DNA of 64,000 nt from CAWBJP01 sp963789165. GTDB taxonomy: Bacteria; Actinomycetota; Acidimicrobiia; IMCC26256; BP-133. This document shows, piece after piece, positions 21,896 through 29,303 of this stretch (within the stretch, counting starts at the first letter, position 1; the number at the start of each line of letters is the position of its first letter). The translations under genes and the position numbers were made by a program. The notes beneath the pieces were generated by a model that had not been told where the DNA came from, ran no database searches, and worked only from the letters and a program-made list of their open reading frames with translations. Where the stretch lies: contig CAWBJP010000014.1 in assembly GCA_963789165.1 (NCBI GenBank), positions 1-64,000 of the forward strand, read 5' to 3'.

Positions 21896-21934
21896 CAGAA
21901 CCGGCCTTGACCTGCTGTTCGACGGTGGCGGGGG
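21896..21934 (-). repeat. Degraded tRNA-fMet 3' trace, copy E
   Basis: GGTGGCGGGGG (21924-21934) matches the CCA-proximal end of tRNA-fMet, and the preceding CCGGCCTTGACCTGCT matches the terminator flank of copy C (27970-27985). Beyond this the tRNA sequence is lost. It probably marks an older junction between integrated segments. Confidence 0.5.
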
Positions 21935-22026
21935 GCGCTACAAGCGTTGTGTCTAAGAGCGGTCCTACCTATCGCCGCCTGACCGATTCCCTCCATGGTC
22001 ACGATCCCGATAGCCAACTCGTCGGG

Positions 22027-22830
22027 TCATAGGGCCGCGAGGAGGTCGACCACTGTCTCGGGCGACGTCACCATGGCGTCGTGGCCGGCGTCGATCTCGA
22101 TGTACTGCCAGTCCGTCTGCTCCTTGGCGAACGCCCTTGAGCTCGCAGTCGGTGCGAACTCCGGTTTGACTGCGACATAGGTGACGGGCAGACCGTTGCC
22201 GACGGGGTTCTTCAGGCGGAGTGCGTCTTCGTACGTCGACCGAGGGTGGGGCGTGCACTTCTGCTTCACCCATTCGACGTCGGCCGGCTCGACGACACCG
22301 AGAATCGATGGGTCGGGGGGCGGGAGGGACACTCCGCCAGAGAACTCGTCGGCCGCCTTCCGGCGAGCGGCTGCGACCTCGGGTGGCAGCACCGAAAACG
22401 CACTCTGCCCGTCCTGGAGAACAACGGAATCCAGGTAGACGAGCCGGCTGACGCGACCCGGGAGCCGGTCGGCCACCCCCGTCACGGAGATCCCGCCGAA
22501 GCTGTGCCCAACCAGAATGACCTCGGAGAGGTCTTCCCATTCGAGGACATTCGCCATGTCATCGATGAAGACTTCGAGCGTGATCTCATCCGATAAGAGA
22601 TGGGAGCGCTCCCCGAGCCCAGTCTGCGTTGGCGTGAGGACGTGATGCCCCCGAGCCCGCAGCCGATCGGCCACACGGCTCCAGCACCACCCGCCGTGCC
22701 ACGCACCGTGTATCAAGACGAAAGTCTTCGGCACCGCCTCGGCGACGTCCGCCTTTTCGTTGGACGAGCCGCATCCGGCTAAAACGGCGGCCCCGCCCAC
22801 CCCGGCAAGGAAGACCCGTCGGGTCACCAT
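22027..22830 (-). CDS. Tat-exported lipoprotein alpha/beta-hydrolase
   Basis: A 267-residue protein from an ATG after GGGGGAGGG. The N-terminus TRRVFLAGVGGAAVLAGCGSS combines a twin-arginine motif with a lipobox (LAGC), so the mature enzyme is probably a lipid-anchored surface protein. The body is a methylesterase/hydroxynitrile-lyase-like alpha/beta-hydrolase: FVLIHGAWHGGWCW (oxyanion region), nucleophile in LVGHSFGG, and catalytic His in DAGHDAMVTSP; the acid is probably the Asp or Glu before KPEFAPTASS. Relatives hydrolyse small esters. It is the only gene between tRNA trace E and copy B. Confidence 0.82.
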   Translation of the reverse strand: MVTRRVFLAGVGGAAVLAGCGSSNEKADVAEAVPKTFVLIHGAWHGGWCWSRVADRLRARGHHVLTPTQTGLGERSHLLSDEITLEVFIDDMANVLEWEDLSEVILVGHSFGGISVTGVADRLPGRVSRLVYLDSVVLQDGQSAFSVLPPEVAAARRKAADEFSGGVSLPPPDPSILGVVEPADVEWVKQKCTPHPRSTYEDALRLKNPVGNGLPVTYVAVKPEFAPTASSRAFAKEQTDWQYIEIDAGHDAMVTSPETVVDLLAAL

Positions 22831-22957
22831 AAGCCCTCCCCCAAGCCGTCAGTCACGGTACCAATCGTCCAAGCCGGACCTTACGCTCACTGGTCCGCCC
22901 GAGGTTACGCCCCCACGCGGCGAGGCCCCCGGCGTCGCCGCGACCTCGGAACTCAAA
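22831..22957. other. Non-coding flank with a hairpin next to tRNA copy B
   Basis: Holds the hydrolase promoter side and a GC-rich hairpin: CGAGG (22921-22925) pairs with CCTCG (22944-22948) around a second stem. It sits at the same distance from copy B as the terminators beside copies A, C and D. No gene seen. Confidence 0.4.
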
Positions 22958-23005
22958 TGGTGGCGCGAGAGGGATTTGAACCCTCGACCTTCGGGTTATG
23001 AGCCC
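22958..23005 (-). repeat. 3' part of tRNA-fMet, copy B (variant acceptor stem)
   Basis: Matches the intact tRNA-fMet from the CCA end to the 3' part of the anticodon loop and stem (48 bases) with two differences close together in the acceptor stem (G to C and G to A on the plus strand at 22966 and 22968). The anticodon and T-arm are intact. The variant suggests that the att core came from another host's tRNA-fMet. Short direct repeats follow on its right side. Confidence 0.75.
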
Positions 23006-23012
23006 CTAGTGC

Positions 23013-23143
23013 CTCGTCTGCTCTCGTAGGCACTCGTGTGCGTTGGTGCTGCTCAGAGGCGCATTAGGGGGCCGGCTCGTCTGCTAGCGGGTGCCCTCGT
23101 GGGAGGCCGTAGGTCCGTGTGGGCGTGACAACGGCCGTGACAA
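23013..23143. repeat. Short direct repeats right of tRNA copy B
   Basis: CTCGTCTGCT occurs at 23013-23022 and 23076-23085, and CGTGACAA at 23124-23131 and 23136-23143. They occupy the gap between tRNA copy B and the antitoxin gene and resemble integrase arm-site arrays in placement only. Confidence 0.35.
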
Positions 23144-23149
23144 GCCGGG

Positions 23150-23440
23150 TCAGGCAGCGGGTTCCTTGCCGAGGTGGATCGGCACCCGGCGGTCGCCGTC
23201 GTCGAACACGGCGACGAGCTCCAAGCGGGCGCCGAGGGCTTCGAGGTACTGGCGCAGGGTCGACACCCGCACGTCGTCGGAGTGCTCGAGCTTGGAGATC
23301 GCCCCCTGGGTCACCTCCAAGCGCCCGGCGAGCTCGGCTTGGCTGACCGCCTCGGCGTGGCGGAGCTCGTAGAGGCGGATCTCCTCGAGACGGATCCTGG
23401 GCTGGCGGGTGTCCTCCTCGAAGGCCACGCCGCTGGTCAT
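23150..23440 (-). CDS. XRE-family antitoxin-like regulator (orphan)
   Basis: A 96-residue protein with a helix-turn-helix at about 30-60 (VSQAELAGRLEVTQGAISKLEH) followed by SDDVRVSTLRQYLEALGARLELVAVFDDG, the pattern of HigA-type antitoxins that pair with Gp49/HigB toxins. No toxin gene is beside it: immediately at its start codon a degraded IS3 transposase begins on the opposite strand. A toxin remnant in the right orientation lies 2 kb upstream (25454-25615), so the pair may have been split. A longer start at 23467 would run into IS sequence. Confidence 0.75.
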   Translation of the reverse strand: MTSGVAFEEDTRQPRIRLEEIRLYELRHAEAVSQAELAGRLEVTQGAISKLEHSDDVRVSTLRQYLEALGARLELVAVFDDGDRRVPIHLGKEPAA

Positions 23441-23829
23441 GGCCGCCCTGGAACAGGCCCTGTTCACCCGCCGGCGAGGCTACGCCCGCTTCACCGCCCA
23501 GGGCCTCGTGTTCCATAGCGACGCCCAGTCAATACACCGCGCTGACCTTCACCGAAGCGCTCCTCGACGCGGGGATCGCCCCCTCGGTCGGCACCGTCGG
23601 CGACGCCCTGGACAACGCTCTCATCGAACCAACAATCGGCCTGTACAAGACCGAGCTGATCGGCCACGACCGGCGCCGGGCTGGACCGGCAGAAGCGAGG
23701 TCGAACAGGAGACCGCCAGCTGGGTCCACTGGTTCAACACGACCAGGATCCACCACTCCATCGGGAAGCGCTCGCCGATCGAGTTCGAAGAGCACTACCG
23801 TCAGACCGCCAACCCCCTGATCGGCGGTT
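23437..23829 (+). pseudogene. IS3-family transposase remnant
   Basis: The sequence encodes the C-terminal part of an IS3 OrfB (rve fold): VFHSDA (second catalytic Asp), then in another frame YTALTFTEALLDAGIAPSVG, GDALDNALIEPTIGLYKTEL (catalytic Glu region), and finally WVHWFNTTRIHHSIGKRSPIEFEEHYRQ. At least two frame breaks (about 23525 and 23690) and loss of the N-terminal half and OrfA make it inactive. Its left edge coincides with the start codon of the antitoxin gene. Confidence 0.75.
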
Positions 23830-23934
23830 GCGTAACCCGAGCCTCCATCAAACCCAGGGCGATTCACCACCGCGGCTAGGGTCGTCATCGCGTCCGGTTC
23901 CTGTGAGAGGACAGTAAGAATCAGGAGGGCTGGC

Positions 23935-24756
23935 GTGGGCGAGCGGTGGCAGTTGGGGGGGTCGGCGCCTGAGATCTATGCCGAACATCTGGTGCCGGCA
24001 ATCTTCGGTCCCTGGGCGCCGGTCGTCGTCGAGGCAGCCGGCCTGATGCCCGGCGAGCGAGTCCTCGATGTCGCGTGTGGAACAGGGGTTGTGGCCAGGA
24101 CGGCCGCCGTCGCGGTCGCACCGACCGGGGCCGTGGTCGGCGTCGACCTCAACCCCGGCATGGTGGCGTTGGCCCGGTCCACAGGCTCGCTACCCGGCAG
24201 CCACGCCCCGGATTACCGGGAGGCAGATGTCGCCGACCTGCCCTTCGGCGAGGGTTCCTTCGATGTCGTGACGTGTCAGCTTGGGCTTCAGTACTTCCCG
24301 GACCGTCCTGCCGCCCTGGCCGAGATCCGGCGGGTGCTCCGAGATGGAGGCCGATTCGTAGCTCTCATCTGGCGAGCGATCGAGCACAGTCCCGGCTTCG
24401 CCGCGCTCGCCGAGGCTCTCGAGCGCGTCGTGGGACCCGAGGCAGCCACGATCATGCGAGCCCCCTTCCAGTTCGGCGACGACGAGCGTCCACTTCTTCA
24501 ACTCGTTGCCAACGCCGCCTTCGCCGATGCTGCCGTGGCTGCCCGCCGCGGCGAGGTGCGCTTTCCCAGTGTCGATGCTCTGGTACGGATGCAGGTGTCC
24601 GGCTCACCGCTGGCCCCTCTCGTCGGTAGCGACGAGGAGCGCTTAGCTGCCCTGGTGACCATCCTCGTCGATCGCCTAACCGGTTTCATCGGGGAGAACG
24701 AGCTCAGGTTCCCCATTCAAGCCCACCTACTCACGGCCCGGCGGAAGGGTCGGTAG
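23935..24756 (+). CDS. Class I SAM-dependent methyltransferase
   Basis: A 273-residue protein from a GTG after CAGGAGGG. SAM-binding motif I is VLDVACGTGVVA, motif II is VGVDLNPGMV, and the post-I region reads ADVADLPFGEGSFDVVTC followed by VLRDGGRFVALIW, the UbiE/Methyltransf_11 pattern. The acceptor substrate cannot be read from sequence. It is cargo between tRNA copies B and C, next to a SnoaL-like gene, a pairing often seen in natural-product or modification loci. Confidence 0.82.
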   Translation: MGERWQLGGSAPEIYAEHLVPAIFGPWAPVVVEAAGLMPGERVLDVACGTGVVARTAAVAVAPTGAVVGVDLNPGMVALARSTGSLPGSHAPDYREADVADLPFGEGSFDVVTCQLGLQYFPDRPAALAEIRRVLRDGGRFVALIWRAIEHSPGFAALAEALERVVGPEAATIMRAPFQFGDDERPLLQLVANAAFADAAVAARRGEVRFPSVDALVRMQVSGSPLAPLVGSDEERLAALVTILVDRLTGFIGENELRFPIQAHLLTARRKGR

Positions 24757-24919
24757 CGGGTCGTGTGATCGCACCTGGCGACGCAGCATTGATGAGCCCT
24801 TGGTGCCCGGGCACGGTGTGAGCATGGTGGGTGCCGGCCGGAACGTTCCAGACGCTGCCCGTGCTTCGTCGGTTGTAAGGTCGCGCCGGCCGTGTCCACC
24901 ACCACAGCGGGGAGGACCA

Positions 24920-25342
24920 ATGCCCACTCCGGAACAGACCAACGCGATCCAGCGGTACTCCACCGACGTCTGGGGCCAGGGGAACCTTGACGCCGTTGAT
25001 GACATCTTCACTCCGGATCGCGTCCGTCATGGACCGGATCTGGAAGGCGACTCTTTTCAGGGCGCCAAAGGCCACAAGGAGCTCGTGACGGCGTATCGCA
25101 CCGCGCTTCCCGACCTACAGGTACCCATCGAGACGATGGTCGGCGACGGCGACGTCGTGATGACACACTGGACAGCGACGGGCACGAACACGGGACCAAT
25201 GCTGGGGATTGATCCAACCGGCAAGTCGATGCGGATCTTCGGATTCTGGATGCACCGATTCGAGGGAAACCAGATCGCCGAAGAGTGGGCTACGTGGGAC
25301 ACCCACGGATTCCTGCAACAGATCGGCGTGTCCCTACCCTGA
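24920..25342 (+). CDS. SnoaL-like polyketide-cyclase-family protein
   Basis: A 140-residue protein from an ATG behind GGGGAGG (longer in-frame starts lack a site). It follows the SnoaL/ester cyclase pattern: RYSTDVWGQGNLDAVDDIFTPDRVRHGP, FQGAKGHKELVTAYRTALPDLQVPIETMVGDGDVVMTHWTATGTN, and FWMHRFEGNQIAEEWATWDTHGFLQQIG. Members are NTF2-fold cyclases or hydrolases of uncertain substrate. It lies 163 bases after the methyltransferase gene on the same strand. Confidence 0.8.
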   Translation: MPTPEQTNAIQRYSTDVWGQGNLDAVDDIFTPDRVRHGPDLEGDSFQGAKGHKELVTAYRTALPDLQVPIETMVGDGDVVMTHWTATGTNTGPMLGIDPTGKSMRIFGFWMHRFEGNQIAEEWATWDTHGFLQQIGVSLP

Positions 25343-25453
25343 CTGGCCCGAACAGCGGCGCTCGCAGACCAAGGTATCCCCTATCGCCGGCTCTGTGACG
25401 CGGAAGCACTCGGCAGCCAAGCCAGACGCTCACTGACCCAACGGTTCGGGCCA

Positions 25454-25615
25454 TCAGATCAACCCCTCATCGCGCAGCTCGCCCAGGTACGTGTCGTACA
25501 GATCGTCGGCCAGGGGCACCGCCCCCGTACCAGGCATCACTCGCCGCTCTTGTCCCCGCCCAACAGAAGAATCACCTGCCGGCGCGGATCAACATGGACA
25601 GCACCCGCCACCCTG
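25454..25615 (-). pseudogene. Remnant of a Gp49/HigB-type toxin gene
   Basis: Reading the minus strand from about 25615, one frame gives AVHVDPRRQVILLLGGDKSGE and stops; after a frame change VPLADDLYDTYLGELRDEGLI continues to a TGA at 25454-25456. The two pieces match the C-terminal half of RelE/ParE-superfamily toxins of the Gp49 type (FDPRRxxILLxGGDK, then IPxADxLYDxHLxxLRxEG). The N-terminal half is missing, so it is dead. The stop overlaps an ATG (TGATG), the usual toxin-antitoxin junction, but no antitoxin follows directly. Confidence 0.55.
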
Positions 25616-26198
25616 ACCCGGGACGCTCCGGAGGGCTGCGCCGGGTACCGGGGGTGGATCGACGAGCGCCTGTCGGCCGAGGTGGGCGGGCCGCGGACTC
25701 AGCCGGCCAAACCGCTCGCCGTACTGCTGACCGGGATCCTGGTCCTCGAAATTCCACGCCCCAGGTCGTCGGCATAGTACAAGCGCGATCGCACAAGTGG
25801 CTCGAGGCGGACCGCTAAAAGGATTGAAACATTTTCCTTACATACCGCTCGTGGGTTTTGCATAAGAGAGTGACTACCGGTGCCGTTGACAGTTGGCCTA
25901 GACTGCGAGGCAGAACCAGTCGTTTTGAGACGGTTCTCGCTCAAGACCCCGGCGATTGTTCACGTCGATCCGAAATCTCGGTGACGACTCCCCGGCGGCA
26001 CGTGTAGATCCGACCAAGGGCAGCACTGGAGCTGTTCCGGCACGTGACCTCTTATCGATCGCTGAGCCTTGGCTTTCCGCCACTCGGGGCCGTCGGACAG
26101 CGCCACGACTCCAGAGCCAGCTCTCTTGGCTCGCGCTCGTCCTTATTCTTGGCGGCCCCTTATTCGCAGCTTCCAAATCGTTTAGAGGAGCGACATTG
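25616..26198. other. AT-richer non-coding region
   Basis: No supported gene. It includes an AT-rich tract (25815-25870) unlike the rest of the window, and a frame that could extend the downstream secreted protein N-terminally (from 25956) but has no ribosome site. It probably carries the promoter of the secreted protein gene at 26199. Confidence 0.4.
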
Positions 26199-26828
26199 AT
26201 GTACCGGCGATTTCCAAAACTCATAGCGATCCTCACCGGGACTTTCGCACTTGCGGCAGTCTCCGGAATCGGCCTCACGATCACCACCGACACCTCTGCC
26301 GCGGCGGCGTGCACGAGTACCATCACGGGCTCGCACTCCGGCACCATGACCCTCAGCGGCCCGGGCACGACCTGCCTCAAGAGCGCCACGCAGGACGGCG
26401 CCATCACGGTAACGAACGGCCACGAACTCTCCGTGGTGGACTCGAAAATCTACGGAGCCATCACCTCGACGTCCAGCGCCCCCTTCACCTTCTGCCACAG
26501 CTCAACGGTTCGGGGCGCCATCAAGGTCTCGAACAGCATGAACTACGTCTTGATCGGCGACAATGGACTGCCCTGCCCGGCCAACGTCATCGACGGCGCG
26601 GTCACCCTGGACAGCAACAAGGGCGGCGCGCAGCTCGGTGGGAACTCGATCGCCGGCGCCGTCACCGCCAACAAGAACATTGCCGGTACCGCAATTGTCA
26701 TCTCCAATAACCACGTTGATGGCAAGCTGACCTGCAGCGACAACACGCCGGCCCCGGTCAACAACGGTCAGGGCAACACGGTGAGCGGCGAAAGAGTCGG
26801 ACAGACGTGCGCTGCCGGCACCTTCTAG
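26199..26828 (+). CDS. Secreted beta-helix-like repeat protein
   Basis: A 209-residue protein from an ATG 8 bases after AGAGGAG. A signal peptide (FPKLIAILTGTFALAAVSG, cleavage near SAAAA) is followed by about six short repeats with a GA(I/V)(T/K)V core: QDGAITVTNGHEL, YGAITSTSS, RGAIKVSNSMNY, DGAVTLDSNKGG, AGAVTANKNIAG, DGKLTCSDN. The spacing of about 20-25 residues fits a right-handed parallel beta-helix. Paired cysteines may form disulfides. No enzymatic motif was seen; a surface or adhesive role is an inference. It precedes a calcium-binding RTX protein by 102 bases. Confidence 0.7.
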   Translation: MYRRFPKLIAILTGTFALAAVSGIGLTITTDTSAAAACTSTITGSHSGTMTLSGPGTTCLKSATQDGAITVTNGHELSVVDSKIYGAITSTSSAPFTFCHSSTVRGAIKVSNSMNYVLIGDNGLPCPANVIDGAVTLDSNKGGAQLGGNSIAGAVTANKNIAGTAIVISNNHVDGKLTCSDNTPAPVNNGQGNTVSGERVGQTCAAGTF

Positions 26829-26930
26829 ACGCCAAGCACTTGGCTGCTCACGCTCATTTCATCCTGGGTGATGTGGTGCGTCGAGCAAGGCGCCTACACA
26901 CTCAATCGAACGACCAAGGAGAAGTTGACC

Positions 26931-27575
26931 ATGACTAAATCTCATAACCCCCGCATCCGCCGGGTAGTTCTGGCCGGCACCGTGATCATGTGCCTGGGCG
27001 TGCTCAACGGCGTACCCGCCGCCCAAGCCGCCGTCAATTGCGTCACCAGCACCGGAGTGACCCAGACCGATACGACCGTGACGGGAACTTCCGCGAACGA
27101 CACCATCGCCTGTGGTGGGGCGCTCCCGGGCAAGACGATCAATGGCAACTCCGGGAACGACACCATCACGGGGACGGCGTTCGTCGACAGGATCAACGGC
27201 GACGCCGGCAACGACACCATCACCGGCACACCGGGCAATGACGTCGTCAACGGCGGTCTCGGCGACGACACCATGACCGGCAGCGCCGGGAACGACACCC
27301 TGAGCGGCGGTGCCGGCAACGACACCATGACCGGCAGCGAAGGCGACGACACCCTGAACGGCGAAGCCAACGACGACACCCTGAACGGCGGCGTCGGCAA
27401 TGACGCCCTGAGCGGCGGTGACGGCGTTGACATCCTGAAGGGCGACGCCGGCACCGACACCCTGACCGGCCCTCCCACCGACAAGAGCGTGGATGATGTC
27501 AATGGCGGGGCAGACACCGACACCTGCCAGGGCCCCGGGCTCGACCGCGACGTCCTCGTCGCCTGCAACCCCTAA
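26931..27575 (+). CDS. Secreted RTX-type calcium-binding repeat protein
   Basis: A 214-residue protein from an ATG after AAGGAG. The signal peptide (RRVVLAGTVIMCLGVLNGVPAAQA) is followed by tandem nonapeptides of the hemolysin-type calcium-binding consensus GGxGNDxLx, such as NSGNDTITG, DAGNDTITG, SAGNDTLSG, GAGNDTMTG, EGDDTLNG, VGNDALSG. The repeats fold into a parallel beta-roll binding calcium between turns. No catalytic domain is attached, so it is probably structural or adhesive. It is the last gene before tRNA copy C and may be co-transcribed with the gene at 26199. Confidence 0.82.
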   Translation: MTKSHNPRIRRVVLAGTVIMCLGVLNGVPAAQAAVNCVTSTGVTQTDTTVTGTSANDTIACGGALPGKTINGNSGNDTITGTAFVDRINGDAGNDTITGTPGNDVVNGGLGDDTMTGSAGNDTLSGGAGNDTMTGSEGDDTLNGEANDDTLNGGVGNDALSGGDGVDILKGDAGTDTLTGPPTDKSVDDVNGGADTDTCQGPGLDRDVLVACNP

Positions 27576-27946
27576 CTCCTTCGACCTGAGCGACACCGGC
27601 GGCTGGGGGCCGGGGGTTCGCGGTGTGACGGGTTCGGTCGTCGAGCCGGTGGCCATGGCACCATTCGTGGCGGCCATCTCGTCGCGAGAGCACCCATTCT
27701 CGGCGCGGCCGGCTACTCGTGCCAACGTTCTGGTCGATCTGCACAAGACGGTGGCCGCCCATGACAGTGCCGACCGCGTGCTGTTCGGCACATCCGCCTG
27801 CCTGATCACCGCCCGACGGGCATGAGAAGGAGACTCCCATTCCATACCAACGCGCACGAGCCGCCGTTACCGCCTAGCAGCCAGGCTCTCCGGCAGCTGT
27901 CAACGCCGGTGTTGGTGACTAAACCTTGACAAGCGGCGCACGCAGA
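27576..27946. other. Region without a supported gene
   Basis: A plus-strand frame runs through to 27825 (ending RVLFGTSACLITARRA) out of the RTX gene's 3' part, and a minus-strand frame crosses the same DNA. Neither has a ribosome site or a recognisable family. Possibly the worn remains of a gene. Confidence 0.3.
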
Positions 27947-27977
27947 AAGGCCGGTCTCCTCAACAGAAACCGGCCTT
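27947..27977 (-). terminator. Terminator-like hairpin beside tRNA copy C
   Basis: AAGGCCGGT (27947-27955) and ACCGGCCTT (27969-27977) form a 9-bp perfect stem with a 13-base loop, 16 bases from the CCA end of tRNA copy C. The position equals that of the tRNA-fMet terminator at copies A and D. Confidence 0.6.
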
Positions 27978-27992
27978 GACCTGCTCTTCAAT

Positions 27993-28037
27993 TGGCGGCG
28001 GGGGAGGGATTTGAACCCTCGACCTTCGGGTTATGAG
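27993..28037 (-). repeat. 3' part of tRNA-fMet, copy C
   Basis: Forty-five bases match the intact tRNA-fMet from the CCA end through the CAT anticodon, with one difference at 27996. Identity ends after TTATGAG, within the anticodon arm. Together with the intact gene at 29715 it brackets a 1.7-kb segment carrying an excisionase-like gene and an integrase stub. Confidence 0.8.
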
Positions 28038-28131
28038 TTTGATGGCGGGGTCCGGCGGCGTCCTAGGCGGGACGCGTTTGTGCTGGTCGGAGCCGCTTTC
28101 GACTCTCGGTTATCCGGGCCGGTGCCAGCCT

Positions 28132-28164
28132 GTTTGACGTCGTTCGTTTGACGAATGTTTGACG
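28132..28164. repeat. Three GTTTGACG direct repeats right of tRNA copy C
   Basis: GTTTGACG occurs at 28132-28139, 28146-28153 and 28157-28164, about 95 bases from the end of copy C and just past the stop of the 28214 gene. Placement matches integrase arm-type sites. Confidence 0.5.
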
Positions 28165-28213
28165 CGAGCTGGTCCTCACCGAGGGCTTCGGCTATGCGCT
28201 GGAGGGCCACCTC

Positions 28214-28459
28214 TTACGCAGTGCTGAGCAGCTCGATCTCCACCTCGGGGTTGTCCGGATCGACGTGGAGCACACGGGCGCGCATGGCGTCGACGGCGTC
28301 GCCGTAGACCAAGATCTCCTGCCCGTCGCTCAGCACCCGGCGCTGGTCGCCCGCCATCCAGGTTCGGAATCTGGTGGCCAGCCCGACAAGGGAGAAGTCC
28401 ACGAAGATCGCTGGGATCTGGGTACCCGTGCCGGTCACTGACTTGTCCACGCCCCTCAT
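28214..28459 (-). CDS. Small hypothetical protein of the integrated element
   Basis: An 81-residue protein whose ATG overlaps the stop of the preceding gene (28456-28459), so it is translationally coupled to it. The sequence has a beta-rich middle (IFVDFSLVGLATRFRTWMAG, QEILVYGDAVDAMRARVLHVDP) and no recognised family. It is the last of three leftward genes (29175 to 28214) in the 1.7-kb segment between tRNA copy C and the intact tRNA. Confidence 0.5.
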   Translation of the reverse strand: MRGVDKSVTGTGTQIPAIFVDFSLVGLATRFRTWMAGDQRRVLSDGQEILVYGDAVDAMRARVLHVDPDNPEVEIELLSTA

Positions 28460-28971
28460 TGTGCCCCCTCTGCAGCGGGCCTGCCCGTTCGCTTGTCGAT
28501 TCGCGGCTCGAAGGCCACAAGCGTCTCGGCGACACGCTCCCGGACCGTGGCCGCCGCCTCGTCCAACTCGCCGCCGGAGAGCCCAGCGGAAGGGCCGGGT
28601 AGGGCAAGCCCACTGTCGTCGAGGATCAGGTCGTAGTGGACCGCCATGATCCGCTCAGCGACGTCGGTGCCCGTGATGGTGGTCGGCCAGATGTCGACCA
28701 CAACGTCGGGCAGTTCGCTCCGGTGGGCCACCCCGTACTGGTTGTGTCGCATGGCGGCGACGATCTCGGCTCGGGTCACGCCGCCGACCTCGGCGTAGAC
28801 CGAGACAGCCAGGGCGCCACGTTCCCGACGGTTCGGGTGAACTCCCCGGTAGAGGTCGTAGCGGACCACCATCGCTCTGACGAACTCCTCCCTCGCCTGT
28901 CCCGCCCCCATGTGGACGTAAAGCCGGTCGTCGGGTGCCGGCCCAGGCTCGCTCCTCAGGATCACCTGCAC
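28456..28971 (-). CDS. Hypothetical protein of the integrated element
   Basis: A 171-residue soluble protein starting 3 bases after the stop of the helix-turn-helix gene at 28975 and overlapping the next gene by ATGA. It alternates charged helices and strands (EEFVRAMVVRYDLYRG, ERGALAVSVYAEVGGVTRAEIVAAMRHN, ERIMAVHYDLILDDSG). No family, signal peptide or membrane segment was recognised. Its tight coupling to a phage-type regulator points to an element-specific role, which cannot be specified. Confidence 0.55.
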   Translation of the reverse strand: MQVILRSEPGPAPDDRLYVHMGAGQAREEFVRAMVVRYDLYRGVHPNRRERGALAVSVYAEVGGVTRAEIVAAMRHNQYGVAHRSELPDVVVDIWPTTITGTDVAERIMAVHYDLILDDSGLALPGPSAGLSGGELDEAAATVRERVAETLVAFEPRIDKRTGRPAAEGAQ

Positions 28972-28974
28972 CGC

Positions 28975-29175
28975 TCAACCCCGCCCGCGACGACTCGGAC
29001 GGGGATGACTTGCGAGCCACTCCTCGATCGCAGAGCGGAGCCAGATACGTCCGGCCGCAAGCACAGCCTCCGGTTCGGGGAAATCGGGTTCGCTCTGGAC
29101 GAGCTGGTTCACCCGCTGCCGGGACACTCCGAACATTTCGGCGACCTCAGCAACACCCACAAGCTCCTTGCCCAT
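28975..29175 (-). CDS. Small helix-turn-helix regulator (AlpA/excisionase-like)
   Basis: A 66-residue protein consisting of one helix-turn-helix, ELVGVAEVAEMFGVSRQRVNQL, followed by the wing-like FPEPEAVLAAGRIWLRSAIEEWL. This is the AlpA/MerR-like architecture of excisionases and element regulators. It is divergent from a second such gene at 29304, with two near-identical palindromes between them, and heads a three-gene leftward operon. It probably binds those palindromes and sets the direction of transcription. Confidence 0.78.
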   Translation of the reverse strand: MGKELVGVAEVAEMFGVSRQRVNQLVQSEPDFPEPEAVLAAGRIWLRSAIEEWLASHPRPSRRGRG

Positions 29176-29195
29176 CGAGGAAACCTACGACTGCC

Positions 29196-29238
29196 CTTGA
29201 CGATCGTCAAGTCAGGTGCTAACTTGTCGATCGTCAAG
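29196..29238. promoter_or_regulatory. Paired palindromic operators in overlapping divergent promoters
   Basis: CTTGACGATCGTCAAG (29196-29211) is a perfect 16-bp palindrome; CTTGTCGATCGTCAAG (29223-29238) is the same with one change, 27 bases on. Rightward, TTGACG (29197-29202) and TAACTT (29220-29225) are 17 bases apart. Leftward, TTGACG in the second palindrome and TGACTT in the first are also 17 apart. The two promoters thus face each other across the same DNA, each with its -35 inside an operator. Confidence 0.72.
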
Positions 29239-29303
29239 ACAGCGGCCCCGGCGGTGCGGGAACACCCCGGGGCCCGGCCGAGACCTACGAAGGAGGTCCC
29301 GAC

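Noticed and set aside
25815..25850. AAAAGGATTGAAACATTTTCC looks like the 3' end of a CRISPR repeat (GGATTGAAAC)
   Set aside because: It occurs once only; no second copy at spacer distance and no cas gene in the window.
27493..27825. Plus-strand frame after the RTX gene as a separate protein
   Set aside because: Starts inside the RTX gene, has no ribosome site and no recognisable domain; kept only as an unresolved region.
16368..28037. Partial tRNA-fMet sequences as three additional working tRNA genes
   Set aside because: Each stops in the D-arm or anticodon arm and has no 5' acceptor strand, so no cloverleaf can form.
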